A stretch of DNA of 58,312 nucleotides from Ruminococcus sp. (GCA_017960805.1 JAGCYM010000103.1:1-58312), one strand, 5' to 3'; counted from the first letter of the stretch, positions 16,060 to 25,853 are shown. Numbers and translations are program-made. Notes: a model not told the origin generated them from the sequence alone.

Positions 16060-17445
16060 TTAGTCTTTATCTTTTTTTGTTTCTTGGGTTTCCGCAGAGT
16101 CGTCTAGAATTTTTTCGTAGTTCTCCTCTTCGATACGTTCTTTTTCAGCTTTCTTTTTTGATGAAGAAGCGCCTTTTTTACCTTTGGCCATGAGTATTAT
16201 TGCAAGTACGATTACAGCTAAAAGCAATGCGACTGAAATAATAATGAAAGCATAACGCTTAAGATTTTTGTCAATATAACTGTAGTCTACTTTGCTAGAC
16301 TTAGCATAACTCTCTCCAGCGCTTCCTGTAAATACACTCATATTAAAAGACTTGATAGCTGAGTATTCTTCATTGTCTAAGAGTTCAAACCCGAAAGCGT
16401 GGGCACTGATATTATTTACACTTTTGGGTATGATGACCTGTTCGAGTTTAGAACAGTCTAGGAATGCGCCCTCTCCGATAGTTGATACTCCTTCAGGGAT
16501 GATTACTTTTGACAATGACTTACAACCGAGGAATGCACCATCTCCAATGGAATCCAGTGTCACCGGGAATTCAACTGATTCGAGTGAATTACAATATTTA
16601 AATGCAATGGGTGCTATGTTGGTTAAGCCAGCTGAAAAATCAATACTCTTTAAACCTGTGCAATAGCTGAATGCGCTTTCTCCGATATCAGTAACGGAAG
16701 ATGGAAGATAAAGTCCATTTATATTTACACAAACGGAAAATGCACCAGGTTCGATGTATTTAACTTCATTCTTAATGTAAACATCGCCAGTTAATGCAGT
16801 TGATGCTCGATAGATGTTTTGTTTGTTGCTGTTATAGAGTATTCCATCTTCAAAAACAAAAGCACTGCATTTGGATGAGTCTATGTCAGTTATACTACTA
16901 CATTGCGCAAATGCCATGGGTCCAATTGAACCAAGTTCTCCAGGAAGTTTGACACTTTTAAGCAACGAACAATTATAAAATGCATAATTCCCTATGGAGT
17001 TGACCTTATCAGGTATTTCAATAGATTCTAAGTGGGTACATCCCATGAATGTACAGTTTTTTAGTTCAGTGATTCGGCTTGGAAGTGTGATCTTTTCAAG
17101 TGAGGTGCAACCAATAAAAGCATTTTCTCCAATACTTGTAATGGTATCTGGGATAGTAAGCTCTTCGATGAAGTGACAGTTTTGAAATGCATTGTCTGCT
17201 ATTGCTGTTACAGCATATCCGTTTCGTATTTCAGGAACAGTTGTGAGAATTGATGTTGGATCACACTCGGTTATAGTATAGGTTCCGTTTATAAGTTCGT
17301 ATGTGAAACTACCATCATGGAGTGATTCTCCTACCTCAGCATTATCAACGACTGAAAAGGCGGGTAAACTGTTGATAGTGCACGAAAATATAACTGAGCA
17401 CAAGGCAACTGCGGTGAGTTTAGTTATCCTCTTCGTCAGAATCAT
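16060..17445 (-). CDS. BspA-like leucine-rich-repeat surface protein, membrane anchored
   Basis: 461 residues. A signal peptide (1-~33) is followed by about ten LRR_5 (BspA/Treponema type) repeats of ~23 residues between ~60 and 340, such as IGENAFIGCTSLEKITLP and IGDGAFLGCKSLSKVIIP. A single membrane segment (FIIISVALLLAVIVLAIILM) and a Lys/Glu-rich cytoplasmic tail follow. The family mediates adhesion or protein binding at the cell surface. Its start overlaps the end of the upstream LRR gene by 26 bases, with GAGGAGG at ~17455, so the pair is translationally linked. Confidence 0.88.
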   Translation of the reverse strand: MILTKRITKLTAVALCSVIFSCTINSLPAFSVVDNAEVGESLHDGSFTYELINGTYTITECDPTSILTTVPEIRNGYAVTAIADNAFQNCHFIEELTIPDTITSIGENAFIGCTSLEKITLPSRITELKNCTFMGCTHLESIEIPDKVNSIGNYAFYNCSLLKSVKLPGELGSIGPMAFAQCSSITDIDSSKCSAFVFEDGILYNSNKQNIYRASTALTGDVYIKNEVKYIEPGAFSVCVNINGLYLPSSVTDIGESAFSYCTGLKSIDFSAGLTNIAPIAFKYCNSLESVEFPVTLDSIGDGAFLGCKSLSKVIIPEGVSTIGEGAFLDCSKLEQVIIPKSVNNISAHAFGFELLDNEEYSAIKSFNMSVFTGSAGESYAKSSKVDYSYIDKNLKRYAFIIISVALLLAVIVLAIILMAKGKKGASSSKKKAEKERIEEENYEKILDDSAETQETKKDKD

Positions 17446-19516
17446 TATTATCCTCCTCTATTTTGGTTTTGGAGTCTTTATCTTCTGCTTCCTTTTTCTT
17501 TGCTGAAGATTTCTTTTCTGTATTAGTGAGATTTTTTTTCTTCTTCATGTTCTTTCCTGTTGCGAAACCTATTATAGCTAATACAACGGCTGCAATAGCA
17601 CCGATTATAAAATATAAAAAACCTCTATTAACATTAGCATCAGCAACGCCGATTGTATTGGTAACAACATTTATTCCGCAAGCCTTTGCGTACTGATATG
17701 CTGTTGAATCCTTATCAGTATATATTGTGTAATCATTAATAACTGAGTATGGTTCAGATGCGCTAGACATACCGCTTTGAATATTGACGGCAAGCTGTTC
17801 ATCATATAAAAAACCAAAAGCGTAGTCACCTATAGTATCAAGCTTGCTTCCAAGACGAACACTTTTTAGTTCAGGGCAAGCAAAGAAAGCGCAGTATCCA
17901 ACAGATTCGAGATCTTTTGAGAATTTAACCTTGTTCAGTTTATCACAGGTTTCAAAAGCATAGTTTTCGATTATGGTAACTTTAGGAAGATCAACTTCTT
18001 CAAGTGTTGCATTACCACAGAACGCAGAAATACTAATCTTTTCGACGCTGTCAGGTGCTTTGAATATCTTGTCATGCTTACCACGAGGGTATACAAGAAG
18101 TGCTTTCTTATCCCGATCATACAACACACCATTTTCTGAAGAAAATGCACCGCCATCGCCGTCTGATACCGTTATTTCTTCAAGCTCTGTACAGTCTACA
18201 AAGGGCTCTGTTCCTTCAATGGTCTCACAGCTGCCTGGAATAGTGAGCTTTTTAAGTTTAGAAGAGAACATATTCTCACCAATAGTCTTTATTCCTTCAG
18301 ATAGAATTATTTCTGAAGCTTCATTGGTTGAAAAAGCACCTTTGTACAAACCAACTATTTTGTGACCATCCATTTCATCGGGAACCGTTATCACATCATC
18401 CATAGATACACAGAAAGTGATATATGCATTACCGTCTATCAGTGCGTACTCATAGTCCTCGAAAGCATATTTTTCCAGTTTGTTGTATTCTTCTTCTGCT
18501 TCTGCAACACTAACAGATTTGAAGGTGAAATTATTGGTATAGCCATATTCTGTATCACTGTCAGAGCAATATTGCTGAGCTGCAGAACCAGGAGTGCCAA
18601 TAATTACAAAGTCACTATTCATCACTTCGTTTTCATCATATCCGAATGCGCAGTACCCAATTTCTGTAACTGAAGAGGGGATAGTTACTTGTGTAAGAGC
18701 AGTTCCGGCGAAAGCACTTTGACCAATATATATTGTTTTTGGGGGGAGCTCAACTTCGGAAAGTTTGGAACAAGTGTAGAAAGCAGCAAGACTGATATTT
18801 ACAGTTGAGTCAGAGAACTTGACAGATTTAAGCGAAATATCATTTATGAAAGCCATTACATCAATATTTTCAATAGAAGTATTGCTCATGTCGATTTCTT
18901 CAAGGAACTGGCAGAAACTGAACGAATGACGTCCAATAGTGTTCAGTGAGCTGGGGAGTGTTATTTTCTTAAGTCTTGATTCTGCAAGTCCGGCTACACC
19001 TATTTCTGTTATTCCGTCAGGAATAACATAACTCTCGCGCTCACTTGAAGCGGGATAATGTATGAGCTTTGTCATATCTTTTGAGAAGAGCACACCGTCT
19101 TTTGAACAGTAATTTTTATTTTCTGAGGATACTTCTATCTCTGTTAGATTGAGACATGATGAGAAAGGATTATCAGTTGAAATGTATTCAATACCTTCAG
19201 GAATAACGATTTTTGTTGCATGACTTCCAAGGAAAGCATCTGTAGCGAGTTCGGTAACAGGTTTGCCTCCAAGAGTGTCAGGAATGGTTATTTCCTTATC
19301 CTCTAAGGTATTTCCGATTATTGTAACATTACCGTTGGAATCAACAGTATATCTGAATCCAGCTTCTTCTCCTTCTAATTCTTCAGAGTCAGTTTCATCA
19401 GCTATTGAGGTGTTTCCATCATCAGTAGCATATCCCGACATTACTGGAACCGCAGTATTTCCAAGACATATCAGAAGTCCCGTTAAAAATGCTGCGAGTT
19501 TTTTACGATCCATCAT
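17420..19516 (-). CDS. BspA-like leucine-rich-repeat surface protein, larger paralogue
   Basis: 698 residues from the ATG at 19514-19516 (GAGAGGG just upstream; an in-frame extension to 19546 lacks a site). Signal peptide 1-~30, then two blocks of BspA-type LRR_5 repeats separated by an irregular segment (~residues 290-390). Each block contains the LLVYPRG/LIHYPAS-type insertion typical of these proteins. It ends in a transmembrane helix (FLYFIIGAIAAVVLAIIGFA) and a ~45-residue KKK/EED cytoplasmic tail, like its downstream neighbour. Confidence 0.88.
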   Translation of the reverse strand: MMDRKKLAAFLTGLLICLGNTAVPVMSGYATDDGNTSIADETDSEELEGEEAGFRYTVDSNGNVTIIGNTLEDKEITIPDTLGGKPVTELATDAFLGSHATKIVIPEGIEYISTDNPFSSCLNLTEIEVSSENKNYCSKDGVLFSKDMTKLIHYPASSERESYVIPDGITEIGVAGLAESRLKKITLPSSLNTIGRHSFSFCQFLEEIDMSNTSIENIDVMAFINDISLKSVKFSDSTVNISLAAFYTCSKLSEVELPPKTIYIGQSAFAGTALTQVTIPSSVTEIGYCAFGYDENEVMNSDFVIIGTPGSAAQQYCSDSDTEYGYTNNFTFKSVSVAEAEEEYNKLEKYAFEDYEYALIDGNAYITFCVSMDDVITVPDEMDGHKIVGLYKGAFSTNEASEIILSEGIKTIGENMFSSKLKKLTIPGSCETIEGTEPFVDCTELEEITVSDGDGGAFSSENGVLYDRDKKALLVYPRGKHDKIFKAPDSVEKISISAFCGNATLEEVDLPKVTIIENYAFETCDKLNKVKFSKDLESVGYCAFFACPELKSVRLGSKLDTIGDYAFGFLYDEQLAVNIQSGMSSASEPYSVINDYTIYTDKDSTAYQYAKACGINVVTNTIGVADANVNRGFLYFIIGAIAAVVLAIIGFATGKNMKKKKNLTNTEKKSSAKKKEAEDKDSKTKIEEDNNDSDEEDN

Positions 19517-19689
19517 TTTTTCCCTCTCTTTATTGCAAAATAGCAAAATTACGCTTTATACATTATACCACAATGATATTTGGAATGCAACGTATTTCAC
19601 ATATATTTCCATATTAACACATGATTATCACCTCAGGTGGAAATAAGAATTCTTCGCTTTTGATGCTGAAGTTGCAATTGTTGTCAGGG

Positions 19690-19718
19690 TTGTATTCTGG
19701 CTTCAAATATGCTATAAT
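19690..19718 (+). promoter_or_regulatory. Sigma-A promoter of the AEC transporter
   Basis: TTGTAT (19690-19695), 17-base spacer, TATAAT (19713-19718), 33 bases before the ATG at 19751. Confidence 0.65.
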
Positions 19719-19750
19719 TTGGTTTGATAACTCGAAGAAAGAATGATGAT

Positions 19751-20704
19751 ATGTTTTTAGATGACCTTCGTTTTAGTCTTAATGCTACCGTGCCTGTTTT
19801 TCTTATGATGGTGTTTGGCTATTTCTGTCGTAGGATAGGTTTACTTGATGAGCACACTACAACTAAGATAAACAGATTTACATTTCGAGCCCTTCTGCCA
19901 GCATTACTTTTCGCTGATCTTTCAAAGTCGGATTTCCGTTCTGTTTGGGATTCAAAATTCGTTTTTTTCTGTATTGGTGTTACTGTTCTTAGTATTTCTG
20001 TTGCAAGTGTCTATTCTTTGCTTCACAAAGACAAAGCTGAAAGAGGAGAAATAATACAAGCTTCCTATCGAAGTAGTGCGGCCGTGCTGGGCATAGCCTT
20101 TGTGAAAAACATATATGGTGATTCACTCATGGCGGCACTCATGGTATTAGGTACTGTTCCGTTGTATAATATAGCTGCGGTAACAGTATTGTCGATGACC
20201 TCGCCAGAAAGAAAAAAGAATCAAAAGAGCACATTGGTTTTAGACACAATTAAGGGTATAATTACTAATCCGATAATACTTGGTATTATTGTTGGTATGG
20301 TTTGGTCTGTGCTGAGGATACCTCAACCGATAATACTTGAAAGGTCAGTGTCGTATCTAGCAAATATGGCAACACCGCTCTCACTTATTGCTTTAGGCGC
20401 TTCATTCCATACGAGTGAAGCAAAAGGAAGAATTCGTGTTACAGTAGGTATTGTGTTTATCAAGCTTGTTCTTTTCTGTGCGGCATTCCTTCCGGCAGCT
20501 ATTTATCTAGGATTCCGTGGTGAGAAACTCACTGCTATATTGGTAATGTTAGGTAGTGCCACAACCGGAAGCTGTTTTGTAATGGCAAAAAACCTTGGCC
20601 ATAAGGGCGCAATTACAGCGTTTGCGGTAATGCTTTCTACGCTTTGTAGCGCTTTTACGCTTACGACATGGCTATTTCTGCTAAAAAGATTGGAATATAT
20701 ATAA
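19751..20704 (+). CDS. AEC family (auxin efflux carrier-like) transporter
   Basis: 317 residues with about ten membrane segments in two five-helix halves. The first half opens with LNATVPVFLMMVFGYFCRRIGLLDEHTTTKINRF, diagnostic of the family, and the second half contains MATPLSLIALGASF. Members export small organic anions such as malate; the substrate here is unknown. A TTG at 19724 would add nine residues, but the ATG at 19751 matches family starts better. It is monocistronic. Confidence 0.88.
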   Translation: MFLDDLRFSLNATVPVFLMMVFGYFCRRIGLLDEHTTTKINRFTFRALLPALLFADLSKSDFRSVWDSKFVFFCIGVTVLSISVASVYSLLHKDKAERGEIIQASYRSSAAVLGIAFVKNIYGDSLMAALMVLGTVPLYNIAAVTVLSMTSPERKKNQKSTLVLDTIKGIITNPIILGIIVGMVWSVLRIPQPIILERSVSYLANMATPLSLIALGASFHTSEAKGRIRVTVGIVFIKLVLFCAAFLPAAIYLGFRGEKLTAILVMLGSATTGSCFVMAKNLGHKGAITAFAVMLSTLCSAFTLTTWLFLLKRLEYI

Positions 20705-20710
20705 TAAATG

Positions 20711-20741
20711 AAAAAAGTCCCAAAGCATCGCCTTGGGACTT
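20711..20741 (-). terminator. Terminator of the M23-dockerin gene
   Basis: Stem AAGTCCCAA/TTGGGACTT (20715-20723/20733-20741) with a T6 run on the minus strand. The plus side lacks a T run, so it serves mainly the minus-strand gene. Confidence 0.8.
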
Positions 20742-20746
20742 AACTA

Positions 20747-22087
20747 TTACGACTGAGGTTCTGCTGGATTGCTCTTTGAGATTTCCTCAACAAGCTTTTT
20801 ACGCATAATAATCATATCGAATGTATCCACGTTTTTGTCAGTATTCATGTCAGCAGAAATATATTGGATTTCTGTGAACTGAGCTCCTCCTAGAAGGTAG
20901 TTCTGCAGTACAACTGCATCAGAAATGCTGATTTTTCCGTCAGCGTTTAGATCTCCGGCAACTATATTGCTTTTGCCCATTGTAAACACTGAGTCGATAA
21001 GTGTGAATTTTTTTCCATTTGTATCTTCGGCTTCAATTCGGTAGATGTATGTTCCTTCAGGTAGTTTGTTGAATAAGATGTGACTATCAAAATAGCCTGA
21101 GAGATTGTATTTTGAAGCATTTGGTGTAGCTTCAGTTACCTGAACTCCATTTGTACCATCTTTGTTGTATACTCCACCCCATACTTTAGTGATTGGGAGA
21201 TTAGATGTGATTATCCCTCTTACTCCAAAAGCCGTACCGAGAGTCATCGATTCATTAGGAACTGTAGCATCTGATATTGTCATACCTGATTCAATGTCCT
21301 TGACCTTCTCAAGGTAGTCCATTGAACTATAACCCGATATGCCATTGAATTCAACATGAGCCCATTTTCCGTTTCCTTTTGTTACAGTTACCTGTGAACC
21401 TGCTGGAATCTGGCCTAAAGCAGCTGTATCGGAACTGTGTCCAGCTCTGATGTAAAGGAATGTTACAACATTTTTTGTTGTATAAATACCTGCGTAGTCA
21501 GCAGTGCAATCACATACAGGTAAGGTAGCTTCTGCGGTAGCATTTGGATTCTTGATTGCTGTTCCATCATAAGTGAAATAGGTCAACGGATCATAGTATG
21601 TTCTGCAAGGCCAACCACTCAGAAGTTTATCGCATATACCGAAGTGGAGATGATTTCCACTTGATTGTCCTGTACTGCCAACGTGACCTATGACTTCTCC
21701 GCCTGATACGGATTTGCCGGCAGTAACATCAACGGATGAACAATGTGCATAAAAAGTGTAAATGCCCAGATCTTCATGATAGAGGATTATCATATTGCCA
21801 TATGCATCCATCCAGTCGGCTGAAATACATGTTCCAGGATAAACAGCGACGATATTAGCACCGTAATCTGCTTCAATATCAATTGCGTTGTGATAACCAG
21901 AAGCATCATATTCATTTCTGAGAGGATTAAAATATGTTGTAATATTCTGGAATGATTTATCGAGCGGCCAGACTGCTGAAATAGCATCTGCCGCAAATGA
22001 ACTTCTTGAGTTTATACAGTTAGGAACAGCAAAAACAAGCATAACAGCAAGCAATATTGCTGTTGCTTTCTTAATTATTTTGTCCAT
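20747..22087 (-). CDS. Secreted M23 (LytM) peptidase with SH3 and dockerin modules
   Basis: 446 residues. A signal peptide (1-~33) is followed by an M23 metallopeptidase domain (~40-175) with zinc and catalytic residues H66, D70 (GYHNAIDI), H115 (FYAH) and H146/H148 (NHLHFG). Then come an SH3-like wall-binding domain (~205-262; LYIRAGHSSDTA, GYSSMDYL) and a ~100-residue beta domain. A C-terminal dockerin (378-~435) has two calcium loops, DLNADGKISISD and DMNTDKNVDTFD. It likely cleaves peptidoglycan peptide bridges while docked on a cohesin. No substrate was assigned. Confidence 0.9.
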   Translation of the reverse strand: MDKIIKKATAILLAVMLVFAVPNCINSRSSFAADAISAVWPLDKSFQNITTYFNPLRNEYDASGYHNAIDIEADYGANIVAVYPGTCISADWMDAYGNMIILYHEDLGIYTFYAHCSSVDVTAGKSVSGGEVIGHVGSTGQSSGNHLHFGICDKLLSGWPCRTYYDPLTYFTYDGTAIKNPNATAEATLPVCDCTADYAGIYTTKNVVTFLYIRAGHSSDTAALGQIPAGSQVTVTKGNGKWAHVEFNGISGYSSMDYLEKVKDIESGMTISDATVPNESMTLGTAFGVRGIITSNLPITKVWGGVYNKDGTNGVQVTEATPNASKYNLSGYFDSHILFNKLPEGTYIYRIEAEDTNGKKFTLIDSVFTMGKSNIVAGDLNADGKISISDAVVLQNYLLGGAQFTEIQYISADMNTDKNVDTFDMIIMRKKLVEEISKSNPAEPQS

Positions 22088-22170
22088 TATATAAAAGCTC
22101 CTTGGCTGAATTTTCCCCTTAATGCAGTGACTTTGAATTCGAGATATTTTTTAGTGCCACCACAAGTAGT

Positions 22171-22199
22171 ATGATAGCATATTTCATCACGAATGTCAA
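22171..22199 (-). promoter_or_regulatory. Sigma-A promoter of the M23-dockerin gene
   Basis: Consensus TTGACA (22194-22199), 17-base spacer, TATCAT (22171-22176), leaving an ~80-nt leader before the start at 22087. Confidence 0.8.
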
Positions 22200-22280
22200 A
22201 CTCAGAACTCTGATTATGGTCATACGAACACGAATATCCCGTTATTGTACAAAAACCAAACGCAAGTTTTGTCTATAATG

Positions 22281-22312
22281 GAGAAAAAAAGGACAGCTTG
22301 AAAGCTGTCCTT
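22281..22312 (-). terminator. Terminator of the GH43 gene
   Basis: Stem GGACAGC/GCTGTCC with loop TTGAAA (22291-22310), flanked by A7 on the plus strand, i.e. T7 on the minus strand. Confidence 0.85.
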
Positions 22313-22325
22313 GATAGGTTGGGGA

Positions 22326-23825
22326 TTAAGCGAAGAAGAGTTCTTTTATTTCTATGTTGTCAGTACCTTTGAAGCGGATAGTAACATCGAATCTTTCTTT
22401 ATCTGCTGTAGCAGGAACTGATATATCAGTCCAGATATCAGAAGGTGAAATCGTTGCTGTTTGACCATTAATCTCAACACATCCAGCACCGTTTCCACGG
22501 TAAGAGATACCTATTCGTCCTGCATTTCCAGAGAAATATCTGAATCGTATGAGTGTGCCATCAGCCACTTCACTGATGAAGCGTTCGGTGTAATGTTCTA
22601 TTCCTCTTTCCTCAGGGCTTGCAGACTTGTCGGTTTTTCCAAGAGTACGATGGTTAACATTAGGGAAGCTTTCGGTGAATATCTTGTTTGAACCATGAGG
22701 CATATGACCATTTGTAATATGGCAAGCGATAGTTGCGGGATAGCGCCCTTCGGCTTTTAGAGGACTTCCGTTAAGCCCACAGCTTGAAATCTCAACTTGT
22801 TTTATGCTTCCATCAGGAGCAATAGTTATTGGTTCTGCACAGGCTTGTCGGCTGTAGTCAGATTTATGTGTGAGACGATGGTAGAATACATACCATTGAC
22901 CGTTTATCTCAATGATACTGCCGTGTGTTGTACCGGTCATGTTCATTCTGGTATCGTCATTGACTCCGTTTACACCAATGTCACCATTAGAAACGATCGT
23001 GCCTCCAAAAACAAAATCTTTGTCAGGTGAAGTGCTGACTGCATAGCAAAGCTCGTGATTTTTTTGTGAAGAGTAGATAAAATAGTATTTATCGCCAACT
23101 TTTCGCATAGAACTTGCTTCGAAGAATTCGTGTCCTCCGAAGTCGGATTCATATGGAATGATGTGATGTGGTTCTCCCTTTACAGTGAGCATGTCATCTT
23201 CAAGAGTCACAACAGCAGGGCCGTTAACATTGTCCGGTGTTGAGAGAATTTCATCACGGGTCTTGTCAAATCGGTCCATGACTTCAGCCATCTTGTTTTC
23301 GTCCGCAGCAAGTTCCGAATTGCTTTCATCCATATATTGTGTGCCATAATAGATTCGAATAGTTCCATCGTCATTAAAAGCACAGGGATCAAAGCAGACA
23401 TACTTTTTCATGGGAGTGCCATCTGGATAGTGAACGTAGCCTAAATATTCATATCTTCCGGCGGGTTCGTCGCAAACAGCGACGCTGATCGGACCATAAT
23501 ATCCCCCATAACCAAAATCACCAGACATACAGTAGTATAAGTAGTACCTTCCGTCGTTGCCTTTTACGACGTCTGGAGCATACATATATGGTCTGTCTTT
23601 GTAGTCCGGATCTTGTTCAGCCTTATAGATTACTCCATCACAACGCCAGTCAGAGAGGTCGTCAACTGGTGCGGAATAAACGGTGTAATCACCCATACAA
23701 AATGTTCTTCCGCCTTCGAAGTCGTGGGAGCCATAGAGGTAAACTCTGTCGCCGAAGATGTGAGGTTCACCATCGGGTATATAGGCGTCCTGAGGCAGGA
23801 ATGGATTAAAAACCTGCTTTTTCAT
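22326..23825 (-). CDS. GH43 family glycoside hydrolase, predicted cytoplasmic
   Basis: 499 residues, no signal peptide. A five-bladed beta-propeller GH43 domain (~1-350) starts FNPFLPQDAYIPDGEPH with the general base D18. The probable pKa-modulating Asp is D146 in CFDPCAF and the acid is E236 in FFEASS. A C-terminal beta-sandwich (~385-499) resembles CBM6. GH43 enzymes remove alpha-L-arabinose or beta-xylose units; the subfamily cannot be fixed from sequence alone. AAGGAGAAAC precedes the ATG. Confidence 0.88.
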   Translation of the reverse strand: MKKQVFNPFLPQDAYIPDGEPHIFGDRVYLYGSHDFEGGRTFCMGDYTVYSAPVDDLSDWRCDGVIYKAEQDPDYKDRPYMYAPDVVKGNDGRYYLYYCMSGDFGYGGYYGPISVAVCDEPAGRYEYLGYVHYPDGTPMKKYVCFDPCAFNDDGTIRIYYGTQYMDESNSELAADENKMAEVMDRFDKTRDEILSTPDNVNGPAVVTLEDDMLTVKGEPHHIIPYESDFGGHEFFEASSMRKVGDKYYFIYSSQKNHELCYAVSTSPDKDFVFGGTIVSNGDIGVNGVNDDTRMNMTGTTHGSIIEINGQWYVFYHRLTHKSDYSRQACAEPITIAPDGSIKQVEISSCGLNGSPLKAEGRYPATIACHITNGHMPHGSNKIFTESFPNVNHRTLGKTDKSASPEERGIEHYTERFISEVADGTLIRFRYFSGNAGRIGISYRGNGAGCVEINGQTATISPSDIWTDISVPATADKERFDVTIRFKGTDNIEIKELFFA

Positions 23826-23864
23826 ATGTTTCTCCTTTGCGATATTGTTTTTTTAACATATTAT

Positions 23865-23890
23865 AAAAATGGGCGGAAACAATCCCGCCC
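23865..23890 (-). terminator. Terminator of glmM
   Basis: Stem GGGCGG/CCGCCC (23871-23876/23885-23890) followed on the minus strand by ATTTTTAT. It lies 28 bases beyond the glmM stop and before the GH43 leader. Confidence 0.8.
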
Positions 23891-23917
23891 AATATTTGTC
23901 ATAGTATTATCGCTAAT

Positions 23918-25303
23918 TTAGACTGTGTGACCGTTAGATTTTATAACGTCAACAACGCTGTTCACATATTTACGGCAGGTAGCCTCGTCTTCTGCCTCAA
24001 CCATAACACGAACAAGAGGTTCTGTACCGCTTTCGCGTACGAGAATACGTCCTGTTGATCCTAATTCTTCACTAACTTTTGCAACTATAGCCTGGACATC
24101 AGGATCAGACTGAGCAGCTTTTTTATCCTTTACGCGGACATTTTCAAGTACCTGTGGGTAAACAATAAAGGGCGCAGCAAGTTCACTGAGTTTTTTCTCA
24201 CGTGACATGATAACCTGCATCATCTTGAGGCTAGTGAGAATTCCATCACCGGTGGAAGCGTACTTAGAAAAGATGATATGTCCAGACTGTTCACCGCCGA
24301 GGCAGCAACCATGTTCCTTCATATACTCATAAACATATTTGTCACCAACCGCAGTTTTGGCGTAATTGATACCTATTTCATCAAAAGCCTTGAAGAGTCC
24401 AAAGTTGGACATTATAGTAGCGACAACGGTGTTGTTAACGAGTTTTCCGCGCTCTTTCATATATCTGCCGTAGATATAGAGAATATGATCACCTGATATG
24501 AGGTTGCCCTTTTCATCCACGCAGAGACAACGATCTGCATCACCGTCGTAAGCAAATCCGACGTCACAGCCATTTTCTACAACGTATTTCTGAAGAACTT
24601 CTATATGTGTGGAGCCAGCATTGTCATTGATATTAGTGCCGTTGGGCGCAGCATTAATAACATATGTGTCAGCTCCAAGAGCGTCAAATACAGCTTTTGC
24701 AATATTCCATGATGCGCCGTTTGCACAGTCGAGAGCTACTTTTACACCTCTGAATGAATACATTCCGAGGGAAATAAGGTATCCGATGTAGCGGTTTCTT
24801 CCAGCTACATAATCAACGGATCTTCCGATTTTATCTCCTGTTGCGAACGGGAGTTCCTTCCAATCTTGTCCAAACGCATTCAGATTTCCGTCGAGATAAG
24901 CTTCAACGAGATTAATAACCTCGTCTTCCATCTTTTCTCCATTGCCGTTTATGAGCTTCAAACCATTGTCATGATAAGGATTATGACTAGCTGAAATCAT
25001 AACTGCACAGTCGAAACTGTCAACACGAGAAATATATGCAACAGAAGGCGTGGTAGTAACATGAAGAAGATAAGCGTCAGCTCCTGATGCGGTAAGTCCG
25101 CCAACGAGCGAGTACTCAAACATGTAACTTGAAAGACGAGTATCTTTTCCTATAACTATTCGTGCAGGAGTATTATCGCCCTTACGGCGTTTTAATTCTC
25201 CGTAGTACCATCCTATGAAGCGTCCAACTTTGAATGCGTGGTCAGCTGTGAGGTTCTCGTTTGCAGTGCCTCTAAATCCATCTGTTCCAAAATACTTTCC
25301 CAT
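23918..25303 (-). CDS. glmM: Phosphoglucosamine mutase (intact copy)
   Basis: 461 residues from the ATG at 25301-25303 (AAAGGAGAC upstream). Interconverts glucosamine-6-P and glucosamine-1-P for peptidoglycan synthesis. All four active loops are canonical: TDGFRG at the N-terminus, phosphoserine loop SASHNPYHDNG, metal loop DGDADR, sugar loop GGEQSGH and phosphate loop RESGTEP. It has its own promoter and terminator. A second, degenerate homologue lies at 46972-48336. A general phosphohexomutase role cannot be excluded. Confidence 0.92.
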   Translation of the reverse strand: MGKYFGTDGFRGTANENLTADHAFKVGRFIGWYYGELKRRKGDNTPARIVIGKDTRLSSYMFEYSLVGGLTASGADAYLLHVTTTPSVAYISRVDSFDCAVMISASHNPYHDNGLKLINGNGEKMEDEVINLVEAYLDGNLNAFGQDWKELPFATGDKIGRSVDYVAGRNRYIGYLISLGMYSFRGVKVALDCANGASWNIAKAVFDALGADTYVINAAPNGTNINDNAGSTHIEVLQKYVVENGCDVGFAYDGDADRCLCVDEKGNLISGDHILYIYGRYMKERGKLVNNTVVATIMSNFGLFKAFDEIGINYAKTAVGDKYVYEYMKEHGCCLGGEQSGHIIFSKYASTGDGILTSLKMMQVIMSREKKLSELAAPFIVYPQVLENVRVKDKKAAQSDPDVQAIVAKVSEELGSTGRILVRESGTEPLVRVMVEAEDEATCRKYVNSVVDVIKSNGHTV

Positions 25304-25365
25304 AACTGTCTCCTTTAAGAATACATCGATTATGCGACACTGCTGCACTATTCTATTGTGATTAG

Positions 25366-25395
25366 ATTATATCACACATAATAATATGCAGTCAA
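25366..25395 (-). promoter_or_regulatory. Sigma-A promoter of glmM
   Basis: TTGACT (25390-25395), 18-base spacer, TATAAT (25366-25371), about 63 bases upstream of the start. Confidence 0.75.
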
Positions 25396-25445
25396 TATCA
25401 TTTGTTGCTGAAAACAATTGCTTCCTTACTGATAATTGCGGACTT

Positions 25446-25715
25446 TCAGCGTATTTCGAAGCTGTAGTCTCCATGCAGAGGGAGTGCATTAACACTCATA
25501 TTCTCTATTCGTACAAAAGTGCCTTTTTCAATAGTAAGTATCATATCATCAATGGCTTTTTCTGTGCCTTCCGCTTCCATTTCAACAGAGCCGTCGAAGT
25601 TGTTTTTTACCCATCCAGATACTCCGTATGTTTGTGCAGCGTAGAACGCTCTGTAGCGGAATCCTACACCTTGAACCGAACCATAGAATATAATATGTTT
25701 ACGCACCTTATTCAT
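25446..25715 (-). CDS. acyP: Acylphosphatase
   Basis: 89 residues, full length for this family, which hydrolyses acyl phosphates. The catalytic Arg20 in GSVQGVGFRYR and Asn38 in GWVKNNFDGSVE are present. The ATG has only a weak AAAGAAG site. It is transcribed away from the divergent hrcA operon. Confidence 0.93.
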   Translation of the reverse strand: MNKVRKHIIFYGSVQGVGFRYRAFYAAQTYGVSGWVKNNFDGSVEMEAEGTEKAIDDMILTIEKGTFVRIENMSVNALPLHGDYSFEIR

Positions 25716-25853
25716 GCATTGATCGACTTCTTTCGAAAAACTTACACATTGAATAGTATATCACTTATGTGTTTGAAAGTCAATGGCAAATGTACAAAAC
25801 CGGAAATTATTGCCGATTACGATTGTGCGAAACGACGAAAATGAATAAAATCC

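Noticed and set aside
17420-17445. Overlap of the two LRR genes as a sequence error or single fused gene
   Set aside because: Both have their own signal peptide, membrane anchor and tail, and the downstream gene has its own GAGGAGG, so two genes are more likely.
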